NCBI GenBank assembly: GCA_937859855.1
Contig: CALMAR010000425.1
Span: 1-7,058, forward strand
DNA length: 7,058 nucleotides
Direction of reading: 5' to 3'
From: an uncultured Kineosporia sp.
Lineage (GTDB): Bacteria; Actinomycetota; Actinomycetes; Actinomycetales; Kineosporiaceae
Below are positions 7,031 to 7,058 of this stretch, in pieces. The translations under genes and the position numbers were made by a program. The stretch's first letter is position 1. Every line of letters begins with the position of its first letter. The notes beneath the pieces were generated by a model, which saw only the letters and a list, made by a program, of their open reading frames with translations, was not told the origin of the DNA and searched no databases.

Positions 7031-7058
7031 GGGGGCGGAGGGAACAGGGCGGGGGTGA

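Overview
The window is very GC-rich and its reading frames strongly prefer G or C at the third codon position. Gene content (a stand-alone NuoD-like protein, a MidA-type methyltransferase, a pair of bacterial PH-domain membrane proteins and a probable DUF222 relic) points to the chromosome of a high-GC Actinomycetota. I cannot name the genus. No rRNA, tRNA, CRISPR array, transposase or plasmid/phage gene is visible.

Layout. (1) 1-678, plus: the 3' part of a MidA/COG1565 SAM-dependent methyltransferase, cut by the left edge. Only 15 bp later (694-1611, plus) comes a complete Sir2-family deacylase; the two look like one operon. (2) 1612-1959: a 348-bp gap between convergent genes. It holds no intact gene, but on the minus strand it carries what I read as a decayed DUF222 (HNH-endonuclease-associated) fragment with two small in-frame tandem duplications. 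(3) 1960-3537 and 3509-4033, minus: two overlapping or abutting bPH2 membrane proteins in the YdbS-then-YdbT arrangement. (4) 4034-4084: a 51-bp divergent promoter region. (5) 4085-5275, plus: a stand-alone NuoD-like 49-kDa-type protein with no other complex I gene beside it. (6) 5291-5821 and 5899-7017, minus: a small two-TM coiled-coil protein of unknown function and, upstream of it, a soluble GAF plus chemoreceptor-signalling-domain protein whose start lies near the right edge.

How the genes may work together. The most interesting link is between the MidA methyltransferase and the NuoD-like protein. The mitochondrial MidA homologue NDUFAF7 dimethylates Arg85 of NDUFS2, the NuoD homologue. 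The NuoD-like protein here keeps that arginine (Arg68, in a His-Arg-Gly motif), but has Trp and Glu where complex I uses a quinone-contacting Tyr and its partner Asp. This suggests a modifying enzyme and its target retained beside each other in a NuoD derivative that does not work as ordinary complex I. The sirtuin and the PH-domain membrane proteins are neighbours of unknown relation. The GAF-MCP and coiled-coil pair looks like a separate sensory unit.
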